A DNA stretch of 64,000 nucleotides, taken from contig NZ_JYII01000015.1 of NCBI RefSeq assembly GCF_000948415.1, positions 107,510-171,509 of the forward strand. Reading direction: 5' to 3'. This document shows, piece by piece, positions 46,281 through 55,896 of the stretch (position 1 is its first letter; every line of letters starts with the position of its first letter). This stretch comes from Thalassospira sp. HJ (GTDB lineage Bacteria > Pseudomonadota > Alphaproteobacteria > Rhodospirillales > Thalassospiraceae). A program made the position numbers and the translations under genes. The notes beneath the pieces are model-generated. The model worked only from the letters and a program-made list of their open reading frames with translations, made no database searches and was not told where the DNA came from.

Positions 46281-47203
46281 CAGACTTTCTCCACCTCCGG
46301 CTTGCCGAGCAGACCCCACGGACGGAAGATCAGCACGAGAACCAGAATGCCGAATGTTGCGACGTCCTTGTATTCAATCGTGAGATAACCCGACCAGAAG
46401 GCTTCGATCAGGCCGATCAGAAGACCACCAAGCATTGCGCCCGGAAGCGATCCGATACCGCCCAGAACGGCTGCGGTGAAGGCCTTAACACCGGCAAGGA
46501 AGCCGATATAGAAGTCGATCACGCCATAATACAACGTCACCATCATGCCCGCGACCGATGCCAAGGCAGCCCCCATGACAAAGGTGGTGGAAATGGTACG
46601 GTCAACGTTAACCCCAAGAAGACCTGCCATCGTGCGGTCCTGCTCACAAGCACGCTGTGCACGACCAAGCGACGTTTTGGCGATCAGCAGCGAGAAGACA
46701 ACCATCAGAACGAATGTCAGAACGATGATCACGATCTGCATGTAGCTCAGCTGGACGTCGAAATTCGCGCTTTCCATCAGGGTAATGCCGCCCTCAACAA
46801 GCGGCTGCATCGGTTTCACGCGCGCACCCTGCGAAATCTGAACGAAGTTCTGCAGGAAGATGGACATCCCGATGGCTGAAATCAGCGCAGCCAGACGGAA
46901 TGAGCCGCGCAGCGGCCGATATGCGACCCGTTCCACGCCCCAACCGTATATAGAGGTCAGAACCATTGAAACGAACAGCATCAAAAGAAGCGTAAGAGGA
47001 AGGATTCCGCTAATACCCGCAGCCTGACAGATCAGGAAGGTAATCAGGGAATGGAACGCACCGATCATATAGATCTCGCCGTGCGCAAAGTTGATCATGC
47101 CGATAATGCCATAAACCATCGTGTAGCCGATGGCGATCAGACCGTAAATGGCCCCCAGCGTCAGACCATTGATCAATTGTTGTAGGAAATAAGCCCAATC
47201 CAT
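46280..47203 (-). CDS. livH: Branched-chain amino acid ABC transporter, permease LivH
   Basis: A 307-residue permease: [46 protein letters not shown] (as a whole) is the diagnostic LivH start, and [25 protein letters not shown] is the coupling loop. It leads livH-livM-livG-livF. Its promoter must lie in the 351-base gap 47204-47554, where I see no secure -35/-10 pair. Confidence 0.95.
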   Translation of the reverse strand: MDWAYFLQQLINGLTLGAIYGLIAIGYTMVYGIIGMINFAHGEIYMIGAFHSLITFLICQAAGISGILPLTLLLMLFVSMVLTSIYGWGVERVAYRPLRGSFRLAALISAIGMSIFLQNFVQISQGARVKPMQPLVEGGITLMESANFDVQLSYMQIVIIVLTFVLMVVFSLLIAKTSLGRAQRACEQDRTMAGLLGVNVDRTISTTFVMGAALASVAGMMVTLYYGVIDFYIGFLAGVKAFTAAVLGGIGSLPGAMLGGLLIGLIEAFWSGYLTIEYKDVATFGILVLVLIFRPWGLLGKPEVEKV

Positions 47204-47554
47204 TGCACAACCTTAGATTTGGCACAGACATACAAGGACTTCGCCAGATCAACAGAAGGTATCAATTCACACACAGATGTACTGATTGGATGAGACAATG
47301 TCTCCCCATAGCCCCCTGGCAAACCCGCAAAGCCTCCGTCTTATTGTTATCGGGTAACCCCCGGTTTTAACCCCTTATGCCAGCCATTCTTTTTGTGGCC
47401 ATACATAAAGAGCGCGATTAGAGCGAGGACATTAGACACACGATTTCAAACCCCGCAAGACGCTTTGACATTTTAGTGAAAACCACCAAAACAGGATTTG
47501 AAATTGGCATAAAACACTGACTTTGAAAGTCACCCTCGCTTTATATTGTATACA
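47204..47554. other. Gene-free 351-base region upstream of livH
   Basis: No gene, repeat or hairpin of note. It should contain the liv operon promoter (minus strand) and the 3' end of the small gene at 47555-47746. The part nearest that gene is AT-rich. On the minus strand GGGGTTA occurs twice close together near 47355-47380. Confidence 0.3.
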
Positions 47555-47746
47555 TTATCCCTTTTTGAGGACGTATTCAAGTTTTTGTGCAGCAACGCGC
47601 TTCAATTGCTCCGGATTCCGGCTGACAGGTCCGGCTACCGTGACTTCCACGCCGGTTTTCCCGTCGATTGCCGTACACCGCAAATAGGTTCCGACCTGGC
47701 GGAGCTCAAAGTAAATCTCGTTTGAGGTGTTATATCGTCGGGTCAT
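47555..47746 (-). CDS. Small conserved alphaproteobacterial protein (DUF6898-like)
   Basis: A 63-residue basic protein: NTSNEIYFELRQVGTYLRCTAIDGKTGVEVTV followed by PEQLKRVAAQKLEYVLKKG, taken as a whole. It looks like a single small alpha/beta domain and resembles the DUF6898 group of short alphaproteobacterial proteins; no function is known to me. There is no ribosome site before the ATG, so the message may be leaderless. The coding quality (ordered hydrophobic pattern) supports a real gene. Confidence 0.6.
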   Translation of the reverse strand: MTRRYNTSNEIYFELRQVGTYLRCTAIDGKTGVEVTVAGPVSRNPEQLKRVAAQKLEYVLKKG

Positions 47747-47825
47747 TTGTGCACTGCTGTTGCGAAAACTGTACTAGGCGAACTAGGCTATTGTGCTCCC
47801 ATTTTCAAACAACGCAACATATAAC

Positions 47826-47851
47826 AAAACGGGCCCGGAAAACCGGACCCG
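47826..47851 (-). terminator. Terminator of the valine-degradation operon
   Basis: Read on the minus strand, CGGGTCCGG (47851-47843) pairs with CCGGGCCCG (47838-47830), one U-G wobble, around a TTTT loop, followed by TTTTG. It lies about 30 bases after the mmsB stop. Confidence 0.85.
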
Positions 47852-47879
47852 CTTCATTCAGACCTAGACTGAAAAGTGC

Positions 47880-48770
47880 TTATTTCTCGCCATCAAGCAT
47901 CTTTACAATGGCCGAGAAGTCCATCCCGCCATTGCCGCCGTTTGAATAGAGCGCATAAAGGCTTTCGGCCAACGCGCCCATCGGGGTCGTCGCGCCTGCC
48001 GATGCGGACGCCTGTTGGGCCAGTTTCAAATCCTTAAGCATCATATCAACCGCAAAACCCGGCTGATAATCGCGGTTTGCCGGCGATGTCGGAACCGGCC
48101 CCGGGACCGGGCAATAGCTTGTCAGCGCCCAGCACTGGCCGGATGCCTTTGACGACACCTCAAACAGCTTCTGCGCATCAAGACCAAGGCGCTTTGCCAG
48201 CATGAAGGCCTCGGAAACCGCGATCATGCTGACACCCAGCACCATGTTGTTGCAAATCTTGGCCGCTTGCCCTGCACCGCTGTCACCGGCATGAATAATG
48301 TTCGCACCCATCGCCGACAAGATCGGCTCGGCACTGGCGAAATCTGCTTCGGCACCGCCAACCATAAAGGTCAGCGTCCCGGCGGCCGCACCGGCGGTGC
48401 CGCCCGAAATCGGGGCGTCAACAACGCCAAGCCCTGCCGCCTTGGCAAGGTCGGATGCCTTACGGGCCGAGTCCACATCAATGGTCGAACTATCAATCAG
48501 AACCGTACCCGGCTTGGCATGGGCAATCACGCCATCTGCGCCATCATAAACCGCCAGAACATGCTTCCCGGCCGGCAGAACGGTCACAACAAACTCAACG
48601 TCGGTTGCCGCATCACCGACCGAGGCTGCTTTCTTGGCACCACCATCAACGGCCTTTGCCACCGCATCTGCCGACAGGTCAAATACCTTGACCGTATGGC
48701 CTGCCTTGACCAGGTTTGCCGCCATCGGCCCGCCCATATTGCCCAGCCCGATAAAACCGATATTCGCCAT
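47880..48770 (-). CDS. mmsB: 3-hydroxyisobutyrate dehydrogenase MmsB
   Basis: A 296-residue NAD-dependent beta-hydroxyacid dehydrogenase that oxidises 3-hydroxyisobutyrate to methylmalonate semialdehyde in valine breakdown. Segments: IGFIGLGNMGGPMAANLVKAGH, DAPISGGTAGAAAGTL (substrate motif) and GDSGAGQAAKICNNMVLG with the catalytic lysine. It is the last of three valine genes on this strand. Between it and the hydrolase gene is a 98-base gap with a 14-base tandem repeat. Confidence 0.93.
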   Translation of the reverse strand: MANIGFIGLGNMGGPMAANLVKAGHTVKVFDLSADAVAKAVDGGAKKAASVGDAATDVEFVVTVLPAGKHVLAVYDGADGVIAHAKPGTVLIDSSTIDVDSARKASDLAKAAGLGVVDAPISGGTAGAAAGTLTFMVGGAEADFASAEPILSAMGANIIHAGDSGAGQAAKICNNMVLGVSMIAVSEAFMLAKRLGLDAQKLFEVSSKASGQCWALTSYCPVPGPVPTSPANRDYQPGFAVDMMLKDLKLAQQASASAGATTPMGALAESLYALYSNGGNGGMDFSAIVKMLDGEK

Positions 48771-48798
48771 TTTGAAGTCTCCTCTGTCACCCGATCGG

Positions 48799-48826
48799 GT
48801 GTTTTGTTCTGAGTGTTTTGTTCTGA
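48799..48826. repeat. 14-base tandem duplication
   Basis: GTGTTTTGTTCTGA is repeated twice without a gap, at 48799-48812 and 48813-48826, in the spacer between the hydrolase and mmsB genes. It is probably a recent replication slip. Confidence 0.8.
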
Positions 48827-48868
48827 TTTATGGTGATCTGGCGGGACAAGATCCCTGCCCAATCCATT

Positions 48869-49960
48869 CTAAAGATTAAGTTCTTTGTCTTCTGGCAGCA
48901 TTTCGAAATACTCCGCCACCTCGCGCGGGTCGACCTGCCCGATATCGCCATGCTGCCATTTCGGCGCATGGTCCTTATCGACGATCACGGCCCGCACACC
49001 TTCAAACAGGTCCTGCTTGCAGACCATGCGCTGCGACAGGCGGTATTCCATGTTCAACACATCGGCCAGTGACATGTCGCCACCCTGACGGATCTGCTCG
49101 AAACTGACGCAAAGCGCTGTCGGTGACTTACCGCGCAACACCTCAAGCGTTTCTGTGCCAAACGCACTGTCCGCATTTTGCAGGGCCTCAAAGATCGCAA
49201 CGACACTGTCGCCCGCAAAGCAATGATTGATCTCGTCGCGGATTTCCGAAAGCGGTGCCACACCGAACGGCGTTTCATGCTTTTTAAGGATCTCCTCGGC
49301 AGTGGCAAAACCATCGCCAACCCATTCTGCACTGGCAAGTGCGCCCTTGATCGCATCAAGATCCGCACTTTGTGCCCCGTGGGTGGCAAGGCCCGCATAA
49401 AGACAATCGGCCGCCTTGATCCGCGCCCCGGTCAGGCCAAGATATATCCCGATCTTGCCCGGGCACCGCGGCAGGAAATATCCCCCGCCAACATCCGGGA
49501 AGAAACCGATCCCGGTTTCGGGCATGGCAAACAGGGTCCGTTCGGTTACAACCCGGAACCGGCCATGGATCGAAACTCCGACACCACCGCCCATGGTGAT
49601 CCCGTCCATCAGCGCGATATAGGGCTTTGGATAGGTCGCGATATAATGGTTCAGGTGATATTCCCGACGGTAAAACGCATCGAGCATTTCTTCGTCATCA
49701 ATCTTCCGCGCATCATAAAGGCCGCGGATATCGCCCCCGGCACAAAACGCCTTTTCACCGGCACCCTCGACGATGATGACTTTGATCGACGCATCCTGTT
49801 CCCAGGACTTCAGCTGCGCCATCATCATATCGACCATCGCAAGATCAAGCGCATTCAGCGCCTTGGGACGGTTCAACAGGATGCGGCCAACCGGACCATC
49901 CTGTGAAAACAGAACTGGTGCCTCGGCGGTATTTTCCGATGAATTTGAAACTGTGCTCAT
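48869..49960 (-). CDS. 3-hydroxyisobutyryl-CoA hydrolase
   Basis: A 363-residue enoyl-CoA hydratase/isomerase-fold enzyme. VGRILLNRPKALNALDLAMVDMM, FCAGGDIRGLYDARK, then IALMDGITMGGGVGVSIHGRFRVVTERTLFAMPETGIGFFPDVGGGYFLPR (as a whole) are diagnostic of HIBCH, with the catalytic glutamate in MPETGIG. It releases 3-hydroxyisobutyrate from its CoA ester in valine catabolism, preventing build-up of methacrylyl-CoA. It overlaps closely with the acyl-CoA dehydrogenase gene (3-base gap). Confidence 0.92.
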   Translation of the reverse strand: MSTVSNSSENTAEAPVLFSQDGPVGRILLNRPKALNALDLAMVDMMMAQLKSWEQDASIKVIIVEGAGEKAFCAGGDIRGLYDARKIDDEEMLDAFYRREYHLNHYIATYPKPYIALMDGITMGGGVGVSIHGRFRVVTERTLFAMPETGIGFFPDVGGGYFLPRCPGKIGIYLGLTGARIKAADCLYAGLATHGAQSADLDAIKGALASAEWVGDGFATAEEILKKHETPFGVAPLSEIRDEINHCFAGDSVVAIFEALQNADSAFGTETLEVLRGKSPTALCVSFEQIRQGGDMSLADVLNMEYRLSQRMVCKQDLFEGVRAVIVDKDHAPKWQHGDIGQVDPREVAEYFEMLPEDKELNL

Positions 49961-49963
49961 AAC

Positions 49964-51103
49964 CTAGTCTTTCAGGGCAGCGCGCGCGATAATCAGGCGC
50001 ATGATTTCGTTGGTACCTTCAAGGATCTGGTGCACCCGCAGATCGCGCAAAAGCCGCTCGATGGGATATTCCCGAATATAACCATATCCGCCATGAAGCT
50101 GCAGCGCTTCGTTACAAACATTAAATCCGATATCGGTCGCAAACCGCTTGGCCATGGCACAGAATTGTGTGGCATCGTCGGTCTTGTGATCAAGCTTCCA
50201 TGCCCCTTTATGAAGCATCAAGCGGGCGGCTTCGAGTTCGGTCACCATATCGGCGAACTTGAATTGCAGCGCCTGAAACTGATCAAGGCTTTTACCAAAC
50301 TGCTTGCGGACTTTCATATGCTCGCGGGCATGCTCCATGGCTGCACGTGCACCACCGATCGAACAGGCCGCGATATTCAGGCGACCACCATCAAGGCCCT
50401 TCATGGCGAATTTGAAACCCTCGCCCTCTTCGCCCAGACGGTTTTCGACCGGCACCTTGCAATTACTAAAGATAACGGCTGCGGTCGGCTGACTGTTCCA
50501 GCCCATTTTTTCTTCCAGCTTGCCAAATGACAGGCCTTCGGCGTCTTTTGGCACGATAAACGTCGAAATGCCTTTCGGGCTGTCATCGCCGGTGCGTGCC
50601 ATGACGACATAAACGTCGCTGCGCGATCCGCCGGAAATAAACGCCTTCTCACCGTTCAGGATGTAATGGTCCCCATCGCGTTCGGCACGGGTGCGAAGCG
50701 ACCCGGCATCAGACCCTGCCCCCGGCTCGGTCAGGCAGTAACTGGCGAAATGCTCCATCGTGACCAGTTTGGGCAAATATTTCGCGCGCTGCGCGTCATT
50801 GCCAAACGTATCAATCATCCAGCAGGCCATATTATGGATCGAAATATAGGCCGCCGTTGATGGGCAGGCTGCGGCGAGTTCTTCGAAAATGACCGCCGCA
50901 TCAAGGCGCCCAAGCCCTGTACCGCCATGTTCCTCGCCGGTATAGATCGCGGCAAAACCAAGTTCGGCTGCCTTGCGCAGGGTTTCTTCGGGAAAGATAT
51001 GATTTGCATCCCAGTCGCCCGCATGCGGGGCCATTTCATTCTGCGCGAAATCACGCGCAGCCTGGGCAAATGCCTGCTGATCTTCAGACAGGTTGAATTC
51101 CAT
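49964..51103 (-). CDS. Acyl-CoA dehydrogenase, probably isobutyryl-CoA
   Basis: A 379-residue flavoprotein of the acyl-CoA dehydrogenase family. FAQNEMAPHAGDWDANHIFPEE, CLTEPGAGSDAGSLRTRAERDGDHYILNGEKAFISGG (as a whole, FAD contact), QLHGGYGYIREYPIERLLRDLRVHQILEGTNEIMRLIIAR. It oxidises an acyl-CoA to the enoyl-CoA. The neighbours (HIBCH, mmsB) favour isobutyryl-CoA, hence valine; short branched-chain specificity cannot be proved from sequence. It leads the three-gene operon, and the control region lies upstream at 51104-51330. Confidence 0.88.
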   Translation of the reverse strand: MEFNLSEDQQAFAQAARDFAQNEMAPHAGDWDANHIFPEETLRKAAELGFAAIYTGEEHGGTGLGRLDAAVIFEELAAACPSTAAYISIHNMACWMIDTFGNDAQRAKYLPKLVTMEHFASYCLTEPGAGSDAGSLRTRAERDGDHYILNGEKAFISGGSRSDVYVVMARTGDDSPKGISTFIVPKDAEGLSFGKLEEKMGWNSQPTAAVIFSNCKVPVENRLGEEGEGFKFAMKGLDGGRLNIAACSIGGARAAMEHAREHMKVRKQFGKSLDQFQALQFKFADMVTELEAARLMLHKGAWKLDHKTDDATQFCAMAKRFATDIGFNVCNEALQLHGGYGYIREYPIERLLRDLRVHQILEGTNEIMRLIIARAALKD

Positions 51104-51137
51104 TGGATCGCCGCCTCTATTGCTTTTCTATTTTCCC

Positions 51138-51154
51138 TTTACGTAAACGTGAAA
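51138..51154. promoter_or_regulatory. LiuR-like palindrome upstream of the valine genes
   Basis: TTTACGTAAACGTGAAA is nearly palindromic (one off base), with two ACGT cores. It resembles the operator of LiuR, a MerR-family regulator of branched-chain amino acid degradation in proteobacteria. It lies about 35 bases upstream of the acyl-CoA dehydrogenase start, a normal operator position. A MerR gene is present at 28291-28773, but nothing links the two directly. Confidence 0.55.
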
Positions 51155-51172
51155 TCGGCATTTTGTCAATTC

Positions 51173-51194
51173 ATTCGGTATAATCGTACCGAAT
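51173..51194. promoter_or_regulatory. Perfect inverted repeat in the acd-metY gap
   Basis: ATTCGGTA (51173-51180) and TACCGAAT (51187-51194) form a perfect 8+8 inverted repeat with a 6-base spacer TAATCG. Its size suits a homodimeric repressor. It sits roughly midway between two divergent genes and could act on either. Confidence 0.55.
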
Positions 51195-51330
51195 TATCAT
51201 AATTGGGCTCCCGAGCGCGCGGCACGTGCATGACTTTGCGCTATTTCGCCAAATGTTCCTTGCAGATACCGGGTGGCTGCGCATACCCTCCTCGCGTCAG
51301 GAACAACGATAAATCAGGGAAACATTCATC

Positions 51331-52617
51331 ATGTCTTCGACCAAGCCGGAAACAATTGTCCTACATGCAGGCTATCGCGCCGAACCGACAACCGGTTCCG
51401 TTGCCGTGCCGCTCTATCAGACCACCAGCTATCAGTTCCGCGACACCCAGCATGCCGCCGATCTTTTTGCGCTCAAGGAACTGGGCAACATCTATACCCG
51501 CCTGATGAACCCGACCAATGATGTGCTTGAACAGCGCGTTGCTGCCCTTGATGGCGGTGCTGCGGCGGTCGCACTGGCATCGGGTCAGGCGGCGTCCACC
51601 TTTGCGGTTCTCAATATCGCACAGGCGGGCGACAACATTGTCAGCTCGACTGACCTTTATGGCGGCACCTGGAACCTGTTTGCCAATACCTTCAAACAGA
51701 TGGGCATCGAAGTGCGCTTTGCCGATCCGGCAGATCCGGAAAACTTCCGTCGCCTTGCCGATGACAAGACGCGCGCCTTCTATGCTGAAACCCTGCCCAA
51801 CCCGAAACTTCAGGTCTTCCCGATCCGCGAAGTAGCCAATATCGGTGACGATCTTGGCATTCCGTTGATTGTCGATAACACCGCCGCACCGGTGATCTGC
51901 AAGCCAATCGAACATGGCGCAAGCATTGTCATGTATTCGACCACCAAATTCATTGCCGGTCATGGCACCTCGGTTGGCGGGATCGTGGTTGATTCCGGCA
52001 AGTTCGATTGGGAAAAACACGCCAAGCGCTTCCCGCTTCTCAATGAACCGGACCCAAGCTATCACGGCGCTGTCTGGACCGAAGCCGTCAAGCCGATCGG
52101 CCCGGTGGCCTATGCGATCAAACTGCGCTGCACGCTTTTGCGCGATGTTGGTGCCGCCGCATCCCCGTTCAATTCGTTCCAGACCATTCAGGGCATGGAA
52201 ACCTTGCCGCTGCGCATGGAACGCCATTGCGAAAACGCGATCAAGGTTGCCGACTTCCTGGCTGCCCACCCGAAAGTCACCAAGGTCATTCACCCCAGCA
52301 AACAGGATGGCGAAAGCCGCCGTCGCGCCGACAAATACCTTAAAGGTGGTCTTGGCTCCCTTATGGGCTTTGAACTGGCAGGCGGCAAGGACGCCGGTGA
52401 GAAGTTCATCAACTCGCTGGAGCTGTTCTACCACGTGGCCAATATCGGTGATACGCGCTCGCTTGCCATTCACCCGGCCACGACGACTCACAGCCAGCTG
52501 TCAGAACAAGATCGCCTGTCATCGGGTGTAACCGACGGCTATGTCCGCCTTTCGATTGGTATCGAGCATATTGATGACATTCTGGCGGACTTGACCCAGG
52601 CACTTGATAAAGCCTGA
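51331..52617 (+). CDS. metY: O-acetylhomoserine sulfhydrylase MetY
   Basis: A 428-residue PLP enzyme of the cystathionine gamma-synthase family. ETIVLHAGYRAEPTTGSVAVPLYQTTSY, LGNIYTRLMNPTNDVLEQRVAALDGG, IPLIVDNTAAPVICKPIEHGA, then the PLP lysine in MYSTTKFIAGHGTSVGGI, all as segments. The length, with an insert before the C-terminal domain, indicates direct sulfhydrylation of O-acetylhomoserine by sulfide to give homocysteine. It starts at 51331 after CAGGGA. No SAM riboswitch is recognisable in the 227-base leader. Confidence 0.92.
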   Translation: MSSTKPETIVLHAGYRAEPTTGSVAVPLYQTTSYQFRDTQHAADLFALKELGNIYTRLMNPTNDVLEQRVAALDGGAAAVALASGQAASTFAVLNIAQAGDNIVSSTDLYGGTWNLFANTFKQMGIEVRFADPADPENFRRLADDKTRAFYAETLPNPKLQVFPIREVANIGDDLGIPLIVDNTAAPVICKPIEHGASIVMYSTTKFIAGHGTSVGGIVVDSGKFDWEKHAKRFPLLNEPDPSYHGAVWTEAVKPIGPVAYAIKLRCTLLRDVGAAASPFNSFQTIQGMETLPLRMERHCENAIKVADFLAAHPKVTKVIHPSKQDGESRRRADKYLKGGLGSLMGFELAGGKDAGEKFINSLELFYHVANIGDTRSLAIHPATTTHSQLSEQDRLSSGVTDGYVRLSIGIEHIDDILADLTQALDKA

Positions 52618-52646
52618 TCGATCACCGCATCGCTACGAGATCAAGG

Positions 52647-52678
52647 AACCGGTCAGACCCTCGTCTGGCCGGTTTTTC
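52647..52678 (+). terminator. Terminator after metY
   Basis: AACCGGTCAGAC (52647-52658) pairs with GTCTGGCCGGTT (52663-52674), one T-G wobble, across a 4-base loop and is followed by TTTCT. Confidence 0.9.
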
Positions 52679-52750
52679 TATTGACGCTTTTGCAGGGCCG
52701 GGATAACCAATATCGGCAATACATGCACAACATGCAAAACAGGCAATGCG

Positions 52751-53512
52751 ATGTCGAGCGTTACCAGCCGTCAGGACGAAATCCAGAAACTTCTGCGCAG
52801 TCAGGGCACGGTTCATATCCATGATCTGGCCGCCCTATTCCACGCATCGCTCGATACGATCCGGCGCGATCTGCGCCAGATGGAAGAATACGGCCATTTG
52901 CGTCGTATTCATGGTGGCGCGGTTCTGCCCAATACCGCGCATGAAAGCTACACGGAACGCGCACAGGAACTGCAACCCGAACGCACCGCCATCGCCCAAA
53001 AGGCCGCACGTGATCTGATCCCTGATGATTGTGTGGCTTTCTTTGATAGTGGCACCACGATTTGTGAAGTCGCGCGCAACCTGAAACCGTCCTTTCGGGG
53101 CACGGTGATCACGGTCAATCCTATGATCGCGGTTGAACTTGCCAATCATCCAAATGCCGAAGTCATCATGCTGGGCGGCACGTTCCGCAAAACCGACATG
53201 GCGGTATGTGGTCCGACAACCATTGATGAGCTGCGCAAATTCAATGCCGACATCGCATTGCTTGGCACCTGCGCCCTTCACCCCGAAGCCGGTCTTTCGA
53301 CCAGCAGCCCCGAAGAACGCGCGACCAAGGCCGCAATGATCGCCCAGTCGGCAGAAGTCATTGCCATCACCACCGCCGACAAGCTTGAAACCAGCCTGCC
53401 GCATCGGGTCTGTGACATTGATGCGATTTCGCATCTGGTGACGGGTCGGAAGCTTTCGACCGGTTATCTTTCCAATTACACCCGGCGCGGCTTGAATGTC
53501 ATTCAGGCCTGA
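52751..53512 (+). CDS. DeoR/GlpR-family transcriptional regulator
   Basis: A 253-residue repressor with the DeoR N-terminal helix-turn-helix (IQKLLRSQGTVHIHDLAALFHASLDTIRRDLRQMEEYG, as a whole), then LRRIHGGAVLP and a sugar-phosphate sensing domain (FFDSGTTICEVARNL, TVNPMIAVEL, LGTCALHPEAGLSTSSPEER). The effector is probably a phosphorylated sugar. The MFS gene follows 34 bases later on the same strand and is the most likely target. Confidence 0.9.
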   Translation: MSSVTSRQDEIQKLLRSQGTVHIHDLAALFHASLDTIRRDLRQMEEYGHLRRIHGGAVLPNTAHESYTERAQELQPERTAIAQKAARDLIPDDCVAFFDSGTTICEVARNLKPSFRGTVITVNPMIAVELANHPNAEVIMLGGTFRKTDMAVCGPTTIDELRKFNADIALLGTCALHPEAGLSTSSPEERATKAAMIAQSAEVIAITTADKLETSLPHRVCDIDAISHLVTGRKLSTGYLSNYTRRGLNVIQA

Positions 53513-53546
53513 TCATCACCCCTCGCCCTGCGGAGCCGTTTAAAAC

Positions 53547-54740
53547 ATGCAAAGCCACGCCATTGCCCATAACCGGGTGCGCGCCATCTTCTTCTTGCAT
53601 GGCGCCGCCTTTTCCAGCTGGGTGCCCCATATCCCGCTGGTGCAGGAACGTCTTGGCCTTGGGCATGATGATCTGGGTGGCATTCTGTTGGCCGCCGCCA
53701 TCGGGGTTCTTGCCGTAATGCCGATTGCCGGCCGGCTTGCTGATCGGTTTGGCAGCGAACGCGTGGTGCGCTTTTCCGGCTTGTTCTACTTTATTGCGGT
53801 CGGCATCCCGGCCTTTATGCCCGATTACCTCAGCATTTCGATTGCGATGTTTGCCCTTGGCTTTTCCGGCGCCTTTCTGGATGTGGCTATGAACGCCAAT
53901 GGCCTGCAGGTCGAACGGGTCAAGGGGCGCAGCATTATGTCGGGCCTGCATGGCTTCTGGAGTCTCGGTGGGTTCGTCGGGGCTGGCATCGCTGCCGCAT
54001 GGTTTGCCCTGCCAATTGGCAACGAGTTTCACCTGCCCATCGTGCTGTCGCTGTTCCTGATCGCCCACATGATCGCGCAGGCCGGGCTTTTGACCGACCG
54101 TGATGCGCATGATTACCTTGCCCGCAAACAGGACGGTGCGCAAAACACCGCTGCGACCACAAAGGACCGCAACCTGTTCCTGATGCTATTGCCATTCGGG
54201 GTTTGCGCCTTTATCGGCCAGTTCGGCGAAGGTGTCCTGACCGACTGGGCGACGGTATTCATGAATTCCGAACTGTCATCTGGCCCGACATTGGCTGCCG
54301 TCGGCTTTGCCATCTATTCCTGTGCCATGGCCGCAACCCGCTTGTCGGGTGATGCGCTGGTGACACGCTTTGGCCGGGTGCAGGTCTTGCTGACAAGTTC
54401 CGTGCTGGCATCGCTTGGGACACTTGTTCTGACCTTCTCGCCGCATATCGCCATTGCCTGGCTGGGCTGTGCGATTGCCGGGATGGGGCTTGCGGTGATT
54501 CTGCCCTTGTTGTTATCCGCCGCATCACAGGCAACCGGCAAGGGCGGTGGCGCTGTTGTTTCGATCATTGCTGCAACAGGTTATTCCGCCATCATGGCAG
54601 GGCCACCGGTGATCGGTGCGATTGGCGAGGCGGCTGGCCTTGTCACGGCCTTTGCCCTGACCGCGATCTTCCTTGCCATGATCATTCCGGTATACCTGCT
54701 AACCATGCGTAGCCGCTTGCAAATTGCGGCCAATGGTTGA
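53547..54740 (+). CDS. MFS transporter
   Basis: A 397-residue membrane protein with about twelve helices. It has the MFS N-terminal motif around LADRFGSERVVRFSGLFYF, and two halves separated by a charged loop (RDAHDYLARKQDGAQNTAATTKDRN). The RNLFLMLLPFGVCAFIGQFGEGVLTDWATVFM segment (as a whole) recalls sugar or drug efflux members such as the YbjJ/FucP-related groups. The substrate cannot be read. It follows the DeoR regulator, suggesting a sugar-phosphate-controlled permease. Confidence 0.85.
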   Translation: MQSHAIAHNRVRAIFFLHGAAFSSWVPHIPLVQERLGLGHDDLGGILLAAAIGVLAVMPIAGRLADRFGSERVVRFSGLFYFIAVGIPAFMPDYLSISIAMFALGFSGAFLDVAMNANGLQVERVKGRSIMSGLHGFWSLGGFVGAGIAAAWFALPIGNEFHLPIVLSLFLIAHMIAQAGLLTDRDAHDYLARKQDGAQNTAATTKDRNLFLMLLPFGVCAFIGQFGEGVLTDWATVFMNSELSSGPTLAAVGFAIYSCAMAATRLSGDALVTRFGRVQVLLTSSVLASLGTLVLTFSPHIAIAWLGCAIAGMGLAVILPLLLSAASQATGKGGGAVVSIIAATGYSAIMAGPPVIGAIGEAAGLVTAFALTAIFLAMIIPVYLLTMRSRLQIAANG

Positions 54741-54793
54741 TCAAAGGCGCAATCTGTCCCATAAATTGCCCAGCCTCACATTACAGAGATTAG

Positions 54794-55804
<1,011 letters not shown>

Positions 55805-55838
55805 CCTTCCCGCCAAACAGCCACGAAATCCGCATTAA

Positions 55839-55870
55839 AAAAGGGCCTCAATCGAGGCCCTTTTGTTTTG
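55839..55870 (+). terminator. Terminator after hemB
   Basis: AAAAGGGCCTC (55839-55849) pairs perfectly with GAGGCCCTTTT (55854-55864) across 4 bases and is followed by G-TTTT. It lies between hemB and the convergent HAD gene, so it may serve both. Confidence 0.92.
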
Positions 55871-55896
55871 GCTAATTCCGATAGGGCATGCGCGGG

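Noticed and set aside
51195..51330. SAM-II type riboswitch before metY
   Set aside because: The conserved SAM-II pseudoknot segments were looked for in the leader and not found.
52622..52822. Minus-strand frame between metY and the DeoR gene
   Set aside because: It spans the metY terminator and the regulator's N-terminus and has no ribosome site.
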